Positions 27,119-36,423 of a stretch of DNA of 64,000 bases are shown here, in pieces. Source of the DNA: Calditrichia bacterium (GTDB taxonomy: Bacteria; Calditrichota; Calditrichia; RBG-13-44-9; J075); contig JANQQU010000015.1 of the NCBI GenBank assembly GCA_028284905.1, positions 124,001 to 188,000 on the forward strand, in the 5' to 3' direction. The notes under the pieces were generated by a model. That model was not told where the DNA came from. It worked only from the letters and a program-made list of their open reading frames with translations, and did no database searches. How positions within the stretch are numbered: the first letter of the stretch is position 1; the number at the start of each line of letters is the position of its first letter. The translations under genes and the position numbers were made by a program.

Positions 27119-30100
27119 TTACTTCAGCAAAATCATCTTTCGGGTTTTCACGAAATGTCCTGCTTGCATCCGATAGAAATACAGTCCGGAACTGACCTGT
27201 TCCCCATTGTCGTTTCGGCCATCCCATTCCAGACTGTAGCTGCCGACGCTCATTTCGTTATTTACCAGGGTTCTAACCCGCTGCCCGAGCACGTTGAACA
27301 CTTCCAGTTTAACATCCACTTTGTAGGTAACTCTGAAATCAATTTGCGTCCGCGGGTTAAAGGGATTCGGATAATTCGCGGAAAGTGCAAAGGATAGATC
27401 GCGGGTTCTGCCCTCCAGAAACCCTAAATAGGCATACGGGTTAAATTGAAATACATCATTTGTATCAACACTGGTGATATATTTCAGGAATAATCTGCCC
27501 GGCGAGTCCATAAAAGTATGCCCGACCTTGAGATCCAGCCAGCATCCCCAAACAACATCTGCTGTAATCCCTTTATTCTCGTTGTTATAAATACTGCCAC
27601 TATCATAGTCGCTATCCATAAAATACAAGTACTCGCGGCCGCCCACGCTGGCAGCCCGCCCCGTATTTGGGTTTATTCCCAGATCCCATTTTAAGTTTGC
27701 AGCAGAACCATTCGCCGCGGATACATTATTATCTTCGACAAAGCAGATATTGATTCGTCGTGGTAAACTGGGATCGGAGATGTCGTATGCAGCTCCCGGA
27801 AATATACCGATGCCGGCATACTCATACCCAAGGTCCCGCCGATAGACTGCACACTCCGAGGTTAGTGTAGAATCGAAAACAATTTCCACACTGTTAAATT
27901 CGTTAGCTGCCAGTGTGCTGCCGAAAAAATTGGACCCGATATCGATACCGCCAAAAAGCAGGTTACCTCCCCAATTCACGCCGGTTAACCAGCGCTCTCC
28001 GATCCATTCCCAGTCATCGACCCGGGGAAAGGGACTTGTGCTTCCCTTTGTAACCAGGAAACCATCAAAGGGATTACTATTATGTCCATACAAATCCGGA
28101 TAGGGTTGATTACTGGCAAGCGTTATCCCCAAATCCAGATTACGCAATTCGTATACGGGCAAGTTGGATGCATCAAGATCATTGAAGTTCACCTGGTATA
28201 CATTATTTTTAACTAAATTTTCATCAAAGATTCTTAGCCCCAGTTGACCGCTGGCATTTCCGGAAATATGCGCCATCAGGTATTCTTCGACCGGACTGCT
28301 TAACGGCGTTACCGGAATACGCACGATATCTTTCCAGACATTGTTATTGCCATCAGAGATATAGAATTCGAATTCGACATCGCCGTTTCCCGGATGCTGA
28401 TTGGATAATTGAAACTGAAAATAGGTATCGTTTGCCGAATATGGCCAGTTGTAGCTGCCAGATGGCGGTAAAAGCGAAATTTGATGATAACCATTCGGCA
28501 TCACAAGATCGCTGACAAATTCAGGCGTTAAGGTTCTGAATTGAAAAACGTGAACATTACTAAATCCGCTGCTTGCTGAATTTTCAATATCTAACGTGTA
28601 ACGAATATTTTCTCCGGGATTCACTGTTCCATCGTGATTGAGATTATCTGAGCCGATTATCGCCGACAGTATTTTTACCGGGCCACTGGTGGTTATATTT
28701 TTTAGCAAATATTGCCAGTTATGGGCGAAGCCCTCCTGGTATTCCACATTTGCATTAGCGCAGAGCCCAACGGAAAATGGTTCGCCAGTCCAGCTATTTG
28801 CCCAAATGCCGTCTCCGGACAAGCTATCATTATGAGCGCCATCATCGTACAGGGGAATTTGGATGACCGGTGAATCGTCCGCGGTTACCAGTTGTAAAAG
28901 GATTGATAAAGCCTCATCATTTTCTGCGCGAAAATGCAGTTCCGTCTCTGCTGGAGAGACAAATACAGTTTCATACGTTAAGTTTATTACTGACGGCACA
29001 TTCCGATACAGGTTTTTCTGAAGCGCAATCGCACTTTGGGCATTGCTTTTCATTTTCTCTATTGCGGTCAAATAATTTCTAGTGATCCCGCCAACAAGTG
29101 CGTAAATGACTTCCTGGGTATCACCTGGCTGCATGTAAAAAGGCCCGGTTGTATTATTTATTCGTCTGTTTCCCGGTGGCAGATTCGTTTCCCGACCATC
29201 AATATCGCCGGCAGATGTAAGCGGGTTGCCATTCAAGGGAAATTTGGTCGGTTGTCCGTAGAATGCGCCGCCACCATGTATAAAAGGCTCAGGGTTAATG
29301 ATGTCATCTGTCGGTATATATCCATTTAGATAATTATACCACATCAAAGTCCCCTTATATTCATCAAATATCGGGTCCGAATATGGTGATCCCCCAGTAC
29401 CTTTATAGGTAAATGAGGTCATCGGCAGATTTTTGAAATCAGGCAATTTTTGCATATTAACAATTGCGGTGTCTCCTGGTGAAGGAACCGTCGGGCCTTG
29501 CAATAAGATGTTACCGATTGCCGGCGGCGTTAAACCGAATTCAGAGAATTCATCATCATCCAAGTAACTGTTGTAGCAATAGGCAATATTTAAAATTGAA
29601 TCGCATCCGGCGAGGTCATCGATATAATTACCAACGTCTAAATCCGCCCATTTACAGACAAACATCGAATCTATCTGAAAACCGGATTTATTAATGATCC
29701 GATAGCGTTGAAAAATCGTTTGCCCCAAAGGACCGCCATAATCACGATACCCCCACCAGGTAATTTGTATTTCCAGGCCGATCGGAGGAGAGCCATACAT
29801 GCCTGTCGTTGCATCTTCATCCAGATCATTTACTACCAGCCAGAGCGTCTGCCCGGCCCCGGGAATACCGGCAATATCTGTCTGCGGATCATATTCTCCA
29901 TTTGAATCTACATCCTCATATGGGGCGCCCAGTTCGGCCGGCCAATTTTCCCAATCCAGTGCATACTGATCCAAAATAGCTTGCGACATCGTGTTAGTGA
30001 CTGAGCTGATTGGAATGTCAAAAAATTCTGCGGCATCCAACAAAACTTCGTGGTCATAAATATTCAGGGATTCCCAATCAGGGCGAACCCGGTAAACGCG

Positions 30101-30508
30101 AGCATTGTGGGGATATGAGGCCACCGGTGGAGATGTCGCCGTGCCCGCTGTGATAATATATCCAGGTGTGAGTCCGCTGCGGTAAGTAGAACCGCCCACT
30201 CGTATCGCCGGATCCAATGGGCGCCGGGTGTCCTGAACAACAGCGCCCCATACCAATCCATCCTGATAAACAGCCGGGGCTGTTCTCCGGGGAAAAATTC
30301 CTCCGGGATAACCGCTCAGCGGGTTATGTCCGGAGAGGCCATCCCATTCAATCCATTGGGAAATGCCGCCAATATTAATCAAAGACGCTTCCGGCGGGGC
30401 ATTTCCTTTGTTCAGCCTCTCCCCCCTTTGTCTTTCCCTCTTATCCTGGGCAAAAACGCTTCCGGAAACAAAGGCCCCCAATAAAATTAATACAAATAGC
30501 CGTTTCAT
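27119..30508 (-). CDS. Large secreted protein with C-terminal FlgD-like sorting domain
   Basis: 1129 residues. Signal peptide 1-20 (LILLGAFVSGSVFAQ). The body is rich in aromatic and Asn/Gly turns, with DNLNHDGTVNPGENIRYTL (a CARDB-like beta-sandwich start) around residues 615-640 and no recognised catalytic motif. C-terminal module of about 90 residues has NYPNPFNPRTQIDF, NVLGQRVRTL, WDGRNDNGEQVSSGLYFYRM, KTRKMILLK, the hallmark of FlgD-like/type IX-secretion sorting ends. Likely surface-bound or released. AAGGAGG precedes ATG. Lies upstream of the propeller kinase on the same strand. Function unknown. Confidence 0.8.
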   Translation of the reverse strand: MKRLFVLILLGAFVSGSVFAQDKRERQRGERLNKGNAPPEASLINIGGISQWIEWDGLSGHNPLSGYPGGIFPRRTAPAVYQDGLVWGAVVQDTRRPLDPAIRVGGSTYRSGLTPGYIITAGTATSPPVASYPHNARVYRVRPDWESLNIYDHEVLLDAAEFFDIPISSVTNTMSQAILDQYALDWENWPAELGAPYEDVDSNGEYDPQTDIAGIPGAGQTLWLVVNDLDEDATTGMYGSPPIGLEIQITWWGYRDYGGPLGQTIFQRYRIINKSGFQIDSMFVCKWADLDVGNYIDDLAGCDSILNIAYCYNSYLDDDEFSEFGLTPPAIGNILLQGPTVPSPGDTAIVNMQKLPDFKNLPMTSFTYKGTGGSPYSDPIFDEYKGTLMWYNYLNGYIPTDDIINPEPFIHGGGAFYGQPTKFPLNGNPLTSAGDIDGRETNLPPGNRRINNTTGPFYMQPGDTQEVIYALVGGITRNYLTAIEKMKSNAQSAIALQKNLYRNVPSVINLTYETVFVSPAETELHFRAENDEALSILLQLVTADDSPVIQIPLYDDGAHNDSLSGDGIWANSWTGEPFSVGLCANANVEYQEGFAHNWQYLLKNITTSGPVKILSAIIGSDNLNHDGTVNPGENIRYTLDIENSASSGFSNVHVFQFRTLTPEFVSDLVMPNGYHQISLLPPSGSYNWPYSANDTYFQFQLSNQHPGNGDVEFEFYISDGNNNVWKDIVRIPVTPLSSPVEEYLMAHISGNASGQLGLRIFDENLVKNNVYQVNFNDLDASNLPVYELRNLDLGITLASNQPYPDLYGHNSNPFDGFLVTKGSTSPFPRVDDWEWIGERWLTGVNWGGNLLFGGIDIGSNFFGSTLAANEFNSVEIVFDSTLTSECAVYRRDLGYEYAGIGIFPGAAYDISDPSLPRRINICFVEDNNVSAANGSAANLKWDLGINPNTGRAASVGGREYLYFMDSDYDSGSIYNNENKGITADVVWGCWLDLKVGHTFMDSPGRLFLKYITSVDTNDVFQFNPYAYLGFLEGRTRDLSFALSANYPNPFNPRTQIDFRVTYKVDVKLEVFNVLGQRVRTLVNNEMSVGSYSLEWDGRNDNGEQVSSGLYFYRMQAGHFVKTRKMILLK

Positions 30509-30777
30509 AAAAACCTCCTTAACCTTGAAACTGCTAAATGAATATCAGCCTTACAGGCGTGAACCTTGCAGTAAAAAATTCTACAGTACAAGTTATATTC
30601 TACTACTAGCTTCGCCGCATGTAAAAAATATTTATTTACCGGGTTTCTTTTTTATTACGCAAAATTGTTGGAATGTATCCCATCTTACAAAATATTCTTG
30701 AAAAATTGTTGGTTGGCAAAGTAACATCTTAACCATAAGAACAATTTAAACAAAGCTTTAGGGAACAATAAATTAAT

Positions 30778-31407
30778 TTAAAGTATTGTGGAATGAACTG
30801 TCGGTTGATAACCAGCAGCGATTGTTTTCACCAGCGTCCCCGGCGTCAGCACACGAACGATGACATTATTCGGAAGCGGGAGATTTCCTATATAGCCGTT
30901 AGGTGTCCAGGTATGGATTTTCTGTCGCCAAATCAATGCCGGCTTATCATCGGTGGGTGAGATGATAAAAACCCCGTCTGGTAAACTATCAATATTTGCT
31001 TCAAATAAAACTTTATTTCCTTGTAGATCAATGCGTTCCCGATGGATGATCGCATCTATCTCGCCAATACGCGGATTTTCTTTCGGCAACATATCCTGAT
31101 TGGCACTCAACCATAATGATTTAAAGCGCCGGTAATCCTCTCTCCGGCATTCAGCACAGGGGCGGTGACCGGCAGCCATCGCAGTCACTTCATCGAGGAA
31201 AAAAAGTTCGGTATATTTCCCAGGGGACATTACTTCCCGCTGCCGTTCTTTAAAAGATAGCTTGCAAGTAATCCAGGCTTTTAAGCGCCAGGAACGGCGG
31301 ATCACCTGCTGGGGATCGTGTAATAATCCCCGGTTCCCCATCCATCCTCCCCGTTCCGGGATAGCGACAATGTCACCAAACGGTGTCACTCTATTTTGCT
31401 TTGGCAT
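30778..31407 (-). CDS. Conserved Cys/His protein of unknown function
   Basis: 209 residues from ATG 31407, which has AGGGA upstream; a longer frame start at 31458 would overlap the upstream receptor gene. Recognisable features: RVTPFGDIVA..RGGWMGNRG at the start, AGHRPCAECRREDYRRF (an HxxCxxC cluster that could bind zinc), and WRQKIHTWTPNGYIG. The pattern recurs as hypothetical proteins in many bacteria as far as I recall, but I cannot assign a function. It is 10 bp downstream of a heme-type TonB receptor gene and probably co-transcribed. Confidence 0.7.
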   Translation of the reverse strand: MPKQNRVTPFGDIVAIPERGGWMGNRGLLHDPQQVIRRSWRLKAWITCKLSFKERQREVMSPGKYTELFFLDEVTAMAAGHRPCAECRREDYRRFKSLWLSANQDMLPKENPRIGEIDAIIHRERIDLQGNKVLFEANIDSLPDGVFIISPTDDKPALIWRQKIHTWTPNGYIGNLPLPNNVIVRVLTPGTLVKTIAAGYQPTVHSTIL

Positions 31408-31417
31408 TGGGTGATCC

Positions 31418-33802
31418 CTAGAAATTCCGCCGAATAGCGAGTACAAAGTTCCTGCCACCCGCTACGATACCGGATGAATAGGGTCGATATCGCTTATCAA
31501 GAATATTTTCGATCCCGCCATGCAGGCGAAATTTATCATTGAGCTGATATGCCGTTTTCAAATTCAGTGTAAACCATGATGGCGAGAAGGGCAATCCGTT
31601 TTCATCACTGGCGTAAATGTGTGTTTTTGCCTGTTCGGTCAGCGCCAGGTTTTCATTGGAAATTTCACCGTTATAATTGACTGAAATATCCGCGCGAAGT
31701 TTGTTCATTTGATAACTCAGATAGGCGCTGCCAAAAAAGGGATTGATATGGCGCAGCGGCAATCCATCCTGATCCTCGCCAGTCGCCCAGGAAAAATGTT
31801 TGCGGAAGGATAGCTGGTCTGACAACATAATTCGGATCGCCGTTTGTAAACCATACACTGTCGCCTCATCGGCATTAACCACAGCCTGCACCTGGCTGAT
31901 TGTCCCATCATAAACAATTGAATCCTGGCCATTAAATTGAAAATCCCGCCGGACCATAGCATCTCTTAACAAGGTAAAAAAGCCGGTGGCCTCCAGGCGA
32001 ATGCGATCATCAATTCTTTTTACAAAACCGAGATCGACACTATAGGCAGTTTCCGGTTTCAAGGACTCATTCGGGACAACAACATTTCCGGGTTCGGAGT
32101 CAAATATTTTCCCGGCGTCATCGATATTCGGGGCGCGAAAACCACTGGCGGCGTTAAGATTGATCTGCCAGCGGTCACTGGGTCGATAAACCCATCCGAG
32201 GCTCCCATTCAGTGCGCCGGTACGGATATCCAGACTTTCAAACGGAAACGGGAAAAAGGTATTATCAAAATCCGCAGTCAGGGATATGCGGCTATAGCGA
32301 ATTCCCGCCAGGAAAGTATGATTGGGGTGAAGATTACTTTTTAATTTTCCATACGCAGCGTAAGATGAATACTGCGAATCATCCGGATAACGGCTGGATA
32401 CCAGCTCTCTTTCCCCATTCTCAATATTTTCCTGCGCACCACTGGAGCCAATTCGATTGTGGACGAATTCGCTGCCATAGTACAGCGAATTTGTAGCGTT
32501 TAACTTTTTGTCCATATCGAGATTCAGGGAATATACTTTCACTTTTTCAATGCGTTGACGGAGATTCAGGCTGCCAAAGCGCCGATCGTTCCGGCTTTCT
32601 TCATAATCCTGAAATGCAGCGGTTAAGCGCGCAGAATCGAACGCTTTGCCGAGCCGGTTGTAACGAACATTGAGGGCATTCATCCACCATTTTTGCGGGC
32701 CATAATACCATTCTGCGGAGCGGGGAGCGCCATCGCGAAACTCGATCAGGCGATCGTAGCGGGGCACATCGGAAGTACGGGAGTAGTGCAGGGCCATATC
32801 GACATCCCAGGTCAGATTCGGCCGATAGCGAATTTTCTGAGAAACATTCCACTGGTCGTATCCGCTGGGTACTTGTATTTCCGGACTATCATTCGTCAGC
32901 AAACTATCCTGACCATCGATGCGGCTGACAAAGCTATTCCGCAGATATTCATCCCGGCCACTACCGCCCATCTGCAAATCATCAAAATTACTGTAAGTGA
33001 CGCTACTGGCAATGCCCCAGCGGTTTGAACCGGCGTTGAGGCGCAAGTGATAGGTTTGTTCAGAATTGACGGAAGAGAAACGACCAAATCCTTCCGAACT
33101 AAAATTACTTTGCCCACTATTGCTTAACACCGGTTGCAGCGTTTGAAAACTCATGACTCCGCCAATTGCGTCGCTACCGTAAATGACTGAGCCCGGGCCA
33201 AAAATCACTTCGGCGTTTTGCAGGCTGTTTGCATCCAGAGAGATAACATTTTGCAAATTCCCGCTGCGATAAATCGCATTATTCATCCGAACACCATCCA
33301 CGACAATCAGCACCCGATTAGCCGCAAATCCCCGGATCATCGGACTGCCTCCCCCCTGCTGGCTTTTCTGGATATAAACATCCCCGGAAGAAGCCAATAA
33401 GTCCGCGGTGGTTTGCGGGTTGTTGAAACTGTTTTCCCGGTGAGAAATGCTTGTAATCTTCATCGCCACTTCCCGGCGGTTTTGCTCCCAACGATTCGCA
33501 GAGACAACAATTTCATCCATATTCACCAGTCGCTCCCGGAGAATGATGCGATAATTACTCGCCACTAAATCGGAATGGGATATAGCAAAATCTTTATAAG
33601 AAGAATGGTAGAAAAATACACTGTCCGGCATACTTAGTTTATCCAATACCGCTTCACCATCATCATTTGTATATTCTGAGCCGTTCTTATTATAGACTAA
33701 AACATGAGTAATCGGTTGTAGGGTATTTTGGTCCATCACCCTGACAACTTGAGAAAATGCCGTCATCTGAATAAAAACCAGAATTAGAACAAGCCATTTC
33801 AT
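31418..33802 (-). CDS. TonB-dependent receptor, heme/hemoglobin-type
   Basis: 794 residues. Signal peptide 1-18, carboxypeptidase-like beta domain (QVVRVMDQNTLQPITHVLVY), TonB-box-like ERLVNMDEIVVSANRW, plug domain (GSPMIRGFAANRVLIVVDGVRMNNAIYR), 22-strand barrel and C-terminal aromatic residue (LAIRRNF). The FRAP box (GFRAPNIDDAGK) and an NPNL-like box (VPNESLKPE) recall the heme/hemoglobin receptor subfamily, so iron or heme import is the likely role; other substrates are possible. The conserved Cys/His gene follows. Confidence 0.88.
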   Translation of the reverse strand: MKWLVLILVFIQMTAFSQVVRVMDQNTLQPITHVLVYNKNGSEYTNDDGEAVLDKLSMPDSVFFYHSSYKDFAISHSDLVASNYRIILRERLVNMDEIVVSANRWEQNRREVAMKITSISHRENSFNNPQTTADLLASSGDVYIQKSQQGGGSPMIRGFAANRVLIVVDGVRMNNAIYRSGNLQNVISLDANSLQNAEVIFGPGSVIYGSDAIGGVMSFQTLQPVLSNSGQSNFSSEGFGRFSSVNSEQTYHLRLNAGSNRWGIASSVTYSNFDDLQMGGSGRDEYLRNSFVSRIDGQDSLLTNDSPEIQVPSGYDQWNVSQKIRYRPNLTWDVDMALHYSRTSDVPRYDRLIEFRDGAPRSAEWYYGPQKWWMNALNVRYNRLGKAFDSARLTAAFQDYEESRNDRRFGSLNLRQRIEKVKVYSLNLDMDKKLNATNSLYYGSEFVHNRIGSSGAQENIENGERELVSSRYPDDSQYSSYAAYGKLKSNLHPNHTFLAGIRYSRISLTADFDNTFFPFPFESLDIRTGALNGSLGWVYRPSDRWQINLNAASGFRAPNIDDAGKIFDSEPGNVVVPNESLKPETAYSVDLGFVKRIDDRIRLEATGFFTLLRDAMVRRDFQFNGQDSIVYDGTISQVQAVVNADEATVYGLQTAIRIMLSDQLSFRKHFSWATGEDQDGLPLRHINPFFGSAYLSYQMNKLRADISVNYNGEISNENLALTEQAKTHIYASDENGLPFSPSWFTLNLKTAYQLNDKFRLHGGIENILDKRYRPYSSGIVAGGRNFVLAIRRNF

Positions 33803-34321
33803 TTATATTCCACCTTAATCGTATTTGAAATTCTCATCCAGAACAAAACTCGCAAGCCTTGAAGTTAAACAATCTCGCAGGGAAGTCAACAGCTATTTAG
33901 ACTTCCCCGGCAGACTATTGATACTGTCCGTGCAATAAAATGTTCGGCAGTTTTAACTGCGCCAAATATTAACCGGCAGTAAGCACTCCATTAACCGACG
34001 GATATTCACAACGCTATACATTCTATTATCGGAAATATGAGAAAATATCCATCCTGTGTATTAATTTTACAATTTTAAAAGTTTCTCCCCCTCAGAATCC
34101 CTCGAAAGCTTGGAACCGCCGCTCGGCAAGGTATTTGCTGATATATATCCCGTTAACAAAACGAAGTATATTTATGAGATGTAGCATACACAAAAATTTA
34201 AAGCAAATGCGTACGTATACTTCGTTGGGAGCTAAGGGCAAGCGGGCTTTCAGTGATATCACTCTGAGAGAAACTTCCCGCGACTCTTGAGGTTTAACCA
34301 ACATATGAAAGAGGAAAACTC
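33803..34321. other. 519-bp gene-free region with an inverted repeat
   Basis: No credible gene. Contains an 11-bp perfect inverted repeat AACGAAGTATA (34160-34170) and TATACTTCGTT (34216-34226) separated by 45 bp. Divergent genes flank the region, so promoters for both are expected here; none is convincing. Confidence 0.45.
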
Positions 34322-35395
34322 ATGAGAAGTTTATCAATAATTTACAAATTGCTGGGCGTAATGTTGATTTTGTCCGGTGGATTTCTTCAGGCCCAAACGA
34401 TCGGGATTTGGCTTAGTCATGATGAAATTATGCAATTGCCTATGTCCGGCCAGGCCTGGGATAATGTGAAAGACGAGGCAGATCAATCAACTGGTTCTCC
34501 GAACCTTTCCAATCAGGACGATCGCACTAACGTGCGCGTGCTGGCAAAAGCACTGGTATATGTGCGCACTGGCGACGACAGTTATCGTCAGGATGTTATC
34601 AATGCCTGCATGGATGCCATCGGCACTGAAGGTGGAAGAACACTGGCGCTCGGTCGAGAACTAGGGGCCTATGTTATTTCTGCGGACCTCGTTGGTTTAC
34701 CTCCCGACAAAGACGCGATCTGGCGTCAATTTATCCGGGATATGCTTACACACGAGTTATCCGGTAAAACATTAATTTCCACCCATGAAGAACGCCCGAA
34801 TAACTGGGGCTGCCATGCCGGCGCCACCCGCGCTGCGATTGCGGTTTATTTAAATGACACTGTCGAGCTTGAGCGTACCGCAGAAGTTTTTAAAGGCTGG
34901 CTTGGCGATCGTAGTTCTTACGCAGGCTTCAGTTATGGCGACCTGGACTGGCAATCCGATCCGAACAACCCGGTAGGTATTAATCCGCTTGGCGCCACTA
35001 TTAACGGTAATAATGTTGATGGCGTCCTGCCCGATGATCAACGGCGCGGTGGTGGATTTACCTGGCCACCGTTTCAGGAAAACTATGTTTATGAAGGTTT
35101 GCAAGGCGCAATTGTCCAGGCAACCATTCTGCACCGGGCCGGTTATGACGTCTTTAACTGGGAAGATCAGGCAATCCTCAGAGCGTATACCTGGTTAAAT
35201 GATGAAATCAACTTTCCGGCCAGTGGCGATGATAACTGGCAGCCGCACCTGGTCAACTATTATTATGGCACCAACTTTCCGGCACAATCCCCAACAACAC
35301 CGGGGAAAAACAATGGCTGGACAGATTGGACGCATGCCGGCACTAGCAGCAGTAATCCTCCCCCTGCCATCCCCCAGAATGTCAGGGTTGAATAA
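34322..35395 (+). CDS. Secreted protein with alginate-lyase-like alpha/alpha-barrel
   Basis: 357 residues. Signal peptide 1-25 (MLILSGGFLQAQ). The body matches the helical toroid of alginate lyase/heparinase-type proteins: IWLSHDEIMQLPMSGQAW, ALVYVRTGDDSYRQ, GRELGAYVISADLV and NNWGCHAGATRAAIAVYL. Likely a polysaccharide lyase or relative; the exact substrate is unclear and catalytic Tyr/His are not fully checked. The C-terminus ends PPPAIPQNVRVE, the usual opening of a fibronectin-III or sorting module, so a C-terminal domain seems to be missing. A strong terminator follows at once. Confidence 0.68.
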   Translation: MRSLSIIYKLLGVMLILSGGFLQAQTIGIWLSHDEIMQLPMSGQAWDNVKDEADQSTGSPNLSNQDDRTNVRVLAKALVYVRTGDDSYRQDVINACMDAIGTEGGRTLALGRELGAYVISADLVGLPPDKDAIWRQFIRDMLTHELSGKTLISTHEERPNNWGCHAGATRAAIAVYLNDTVELERTAEVFKGWLGDRSSYAGFSYGDLDWQSDPNNPVGINPLGATINGNNVDGVLPDDQRRGGGFTWPPFQENYVYEGLQGAIVQATILHRAGYDVFNWEDQAILRAYTWLNDEINFPASGDDNWQPHLVNYYYGTNFPAQSPTTPGKNNGWTDWTHAGTSSSNPPPAIPQNVRVE

Positions 35396-35412
35396 TAAAG
35401 TTTTATTGAAAA

Positions 35413-35441
35413 GGGCCGGGATAAACATTCCGGCCTTTTTT
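35413..35441 (+). terminator. Rho-independent terminator
   Basis: GGGCCGG and CCGGCC arms around ATAAACATT followed by TTTTTT, 18 bp after the lyase-like gene. Confidence 0.85.
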
Positions 35442-35577
35442 ATGTACACTTAATTGACCACGACGAATTTCTCATTTCAATCATATCTGCGATTCCAGAC
35501 GCTTCTTAGGCACAAAAATCAGTTAAAGCATAGTAATAGAACCGCTGAGGTTGAACTCACCCTGCAATTTCAATTTC

Positions 35578-35704
35578 TAACTGATGTTACGCACGGACGA
35601 TAAAAACCATCCACCCCGGGATGAATCCTTCCGAAGGAATCCCTGGCGGGCGAAGATAACGGTAAAAAACTGCCTTTTTTCTCATTATCGCGTAACATCA
35701 GTTA
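35578..35704. repeat. Candidate MITE with 15-bp terminal inverted repeats
   Basis: TAACTGATGTTACGC at 35578-35592 matched exactly by GCGTAACATCAGTTA at 35690-35704. The 97-bp interior has small hairpins such as GAATCCTTCCGAAGGAATCC and no credible gene. No target-site duplication was confirmed. Confidence 0.55.
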
Positions 35705-35851
35705 ATAATGGACATAACTTTTCGCCAAGCGTTATGATTGCAAACGTCTGGATAAAATCGGCACCATCATACTATTGGACTTACGATGGATCTATAAATT
35801 TAATCTGTAAGTAATTAATAGGAAGTTTTGTCGCGAGGGCCAGGAATAGCA

Positions 35852-35885
35852 AACGCCGAAAACCTTGCGCAAGGATTTCCGGCGT
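35852..35885 (-). terminator. Hairpin downstream of the 68-residue membrane protein gene
   Basis: ACGCCG and CGGCGT arms with an inner CCTTGCGCAAGG dyad; lies 23 bp beyond the stop of the minus-strand gene. No strong T-run. Confidence 0.5.
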
Positions 35886-35907
35886 CAACATCTATGTGCC
35901 TGTAAAT

Positions 35908-36114
35908 CTAAACTTGTTGCAGTAAATAAAGAATAGATGCCCAAAAAGGCAGCGCGAGAATCGCGGCAAAAAAGAATCCACGAAATGGGTTATTTTTCTC
36001 TTTTGCTACGATTTCTTTTTTAAAGAGCTCATTCCGGTATTCATCCGTGTTTAAAAATTGCTCAATGAATGTATTCTCTCTAAAACTCATGTTATTTGCG
36101 AAGAAGGAATTCAT
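35908..36114 (-). CDS. Small membrane protein of unknown function
   Basis: 68 residues with one C-terminal TM segment (about residues 47-65: FFFAAILALPFWASILYLL) and a charged N-terminal part. A strong AAGGAGG lies six bases before the ATG and a hairpin follows the stop, supporting a real gene in an otherwise gene-free kilobase. No family recognised. It may be a tail-anchored inner-membrane protein. Confidence 0.6.
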   Translation of the reverse strand: MNSFFANNMSFRENTFIEQFLNTDEYRNELFKKEIVAKEKNNPFRGFFFAAILALPFWASILYLLQQV

Positions 36115-36423
36115 CCCTGCCTCCTTGGTGGCTTTTTAATTAACAAACTTTATCTGGTATCGAAATTCAAAGATGCATCTGCTATTTATATCACAAAGAC
36201 TGTGCCAAAACTGCAACCCTTTTAAATGGCGCTTATAGTAAAATTTGAATTGTAAAGTTGTAAATTTTTTTCCCAAAATTCAGGGAGTGCAAAATTATTT
36301 GCATTGAAAACTTGACTCTTATCACCCTTTATTTAGCTTGTTAGAATAATTTAGCTCCAGCAATCCAGTAATCTTCTGAATTTAATAAACCGAAGTCGAA
36401 CTCTAAAGGAAACGGAAATTTCA

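Noticed and set aside
34160-34226. loxP-like site
   Set aside because: The arms (AACGAAGTATA) and spacing (45 bp) differ from loxP; likeness is chance.
35584-35814. 76-residue frame in the gene-poor region
   Set aside because: It covers the inverted-repeat element and has no ribosome site or family resemblance.
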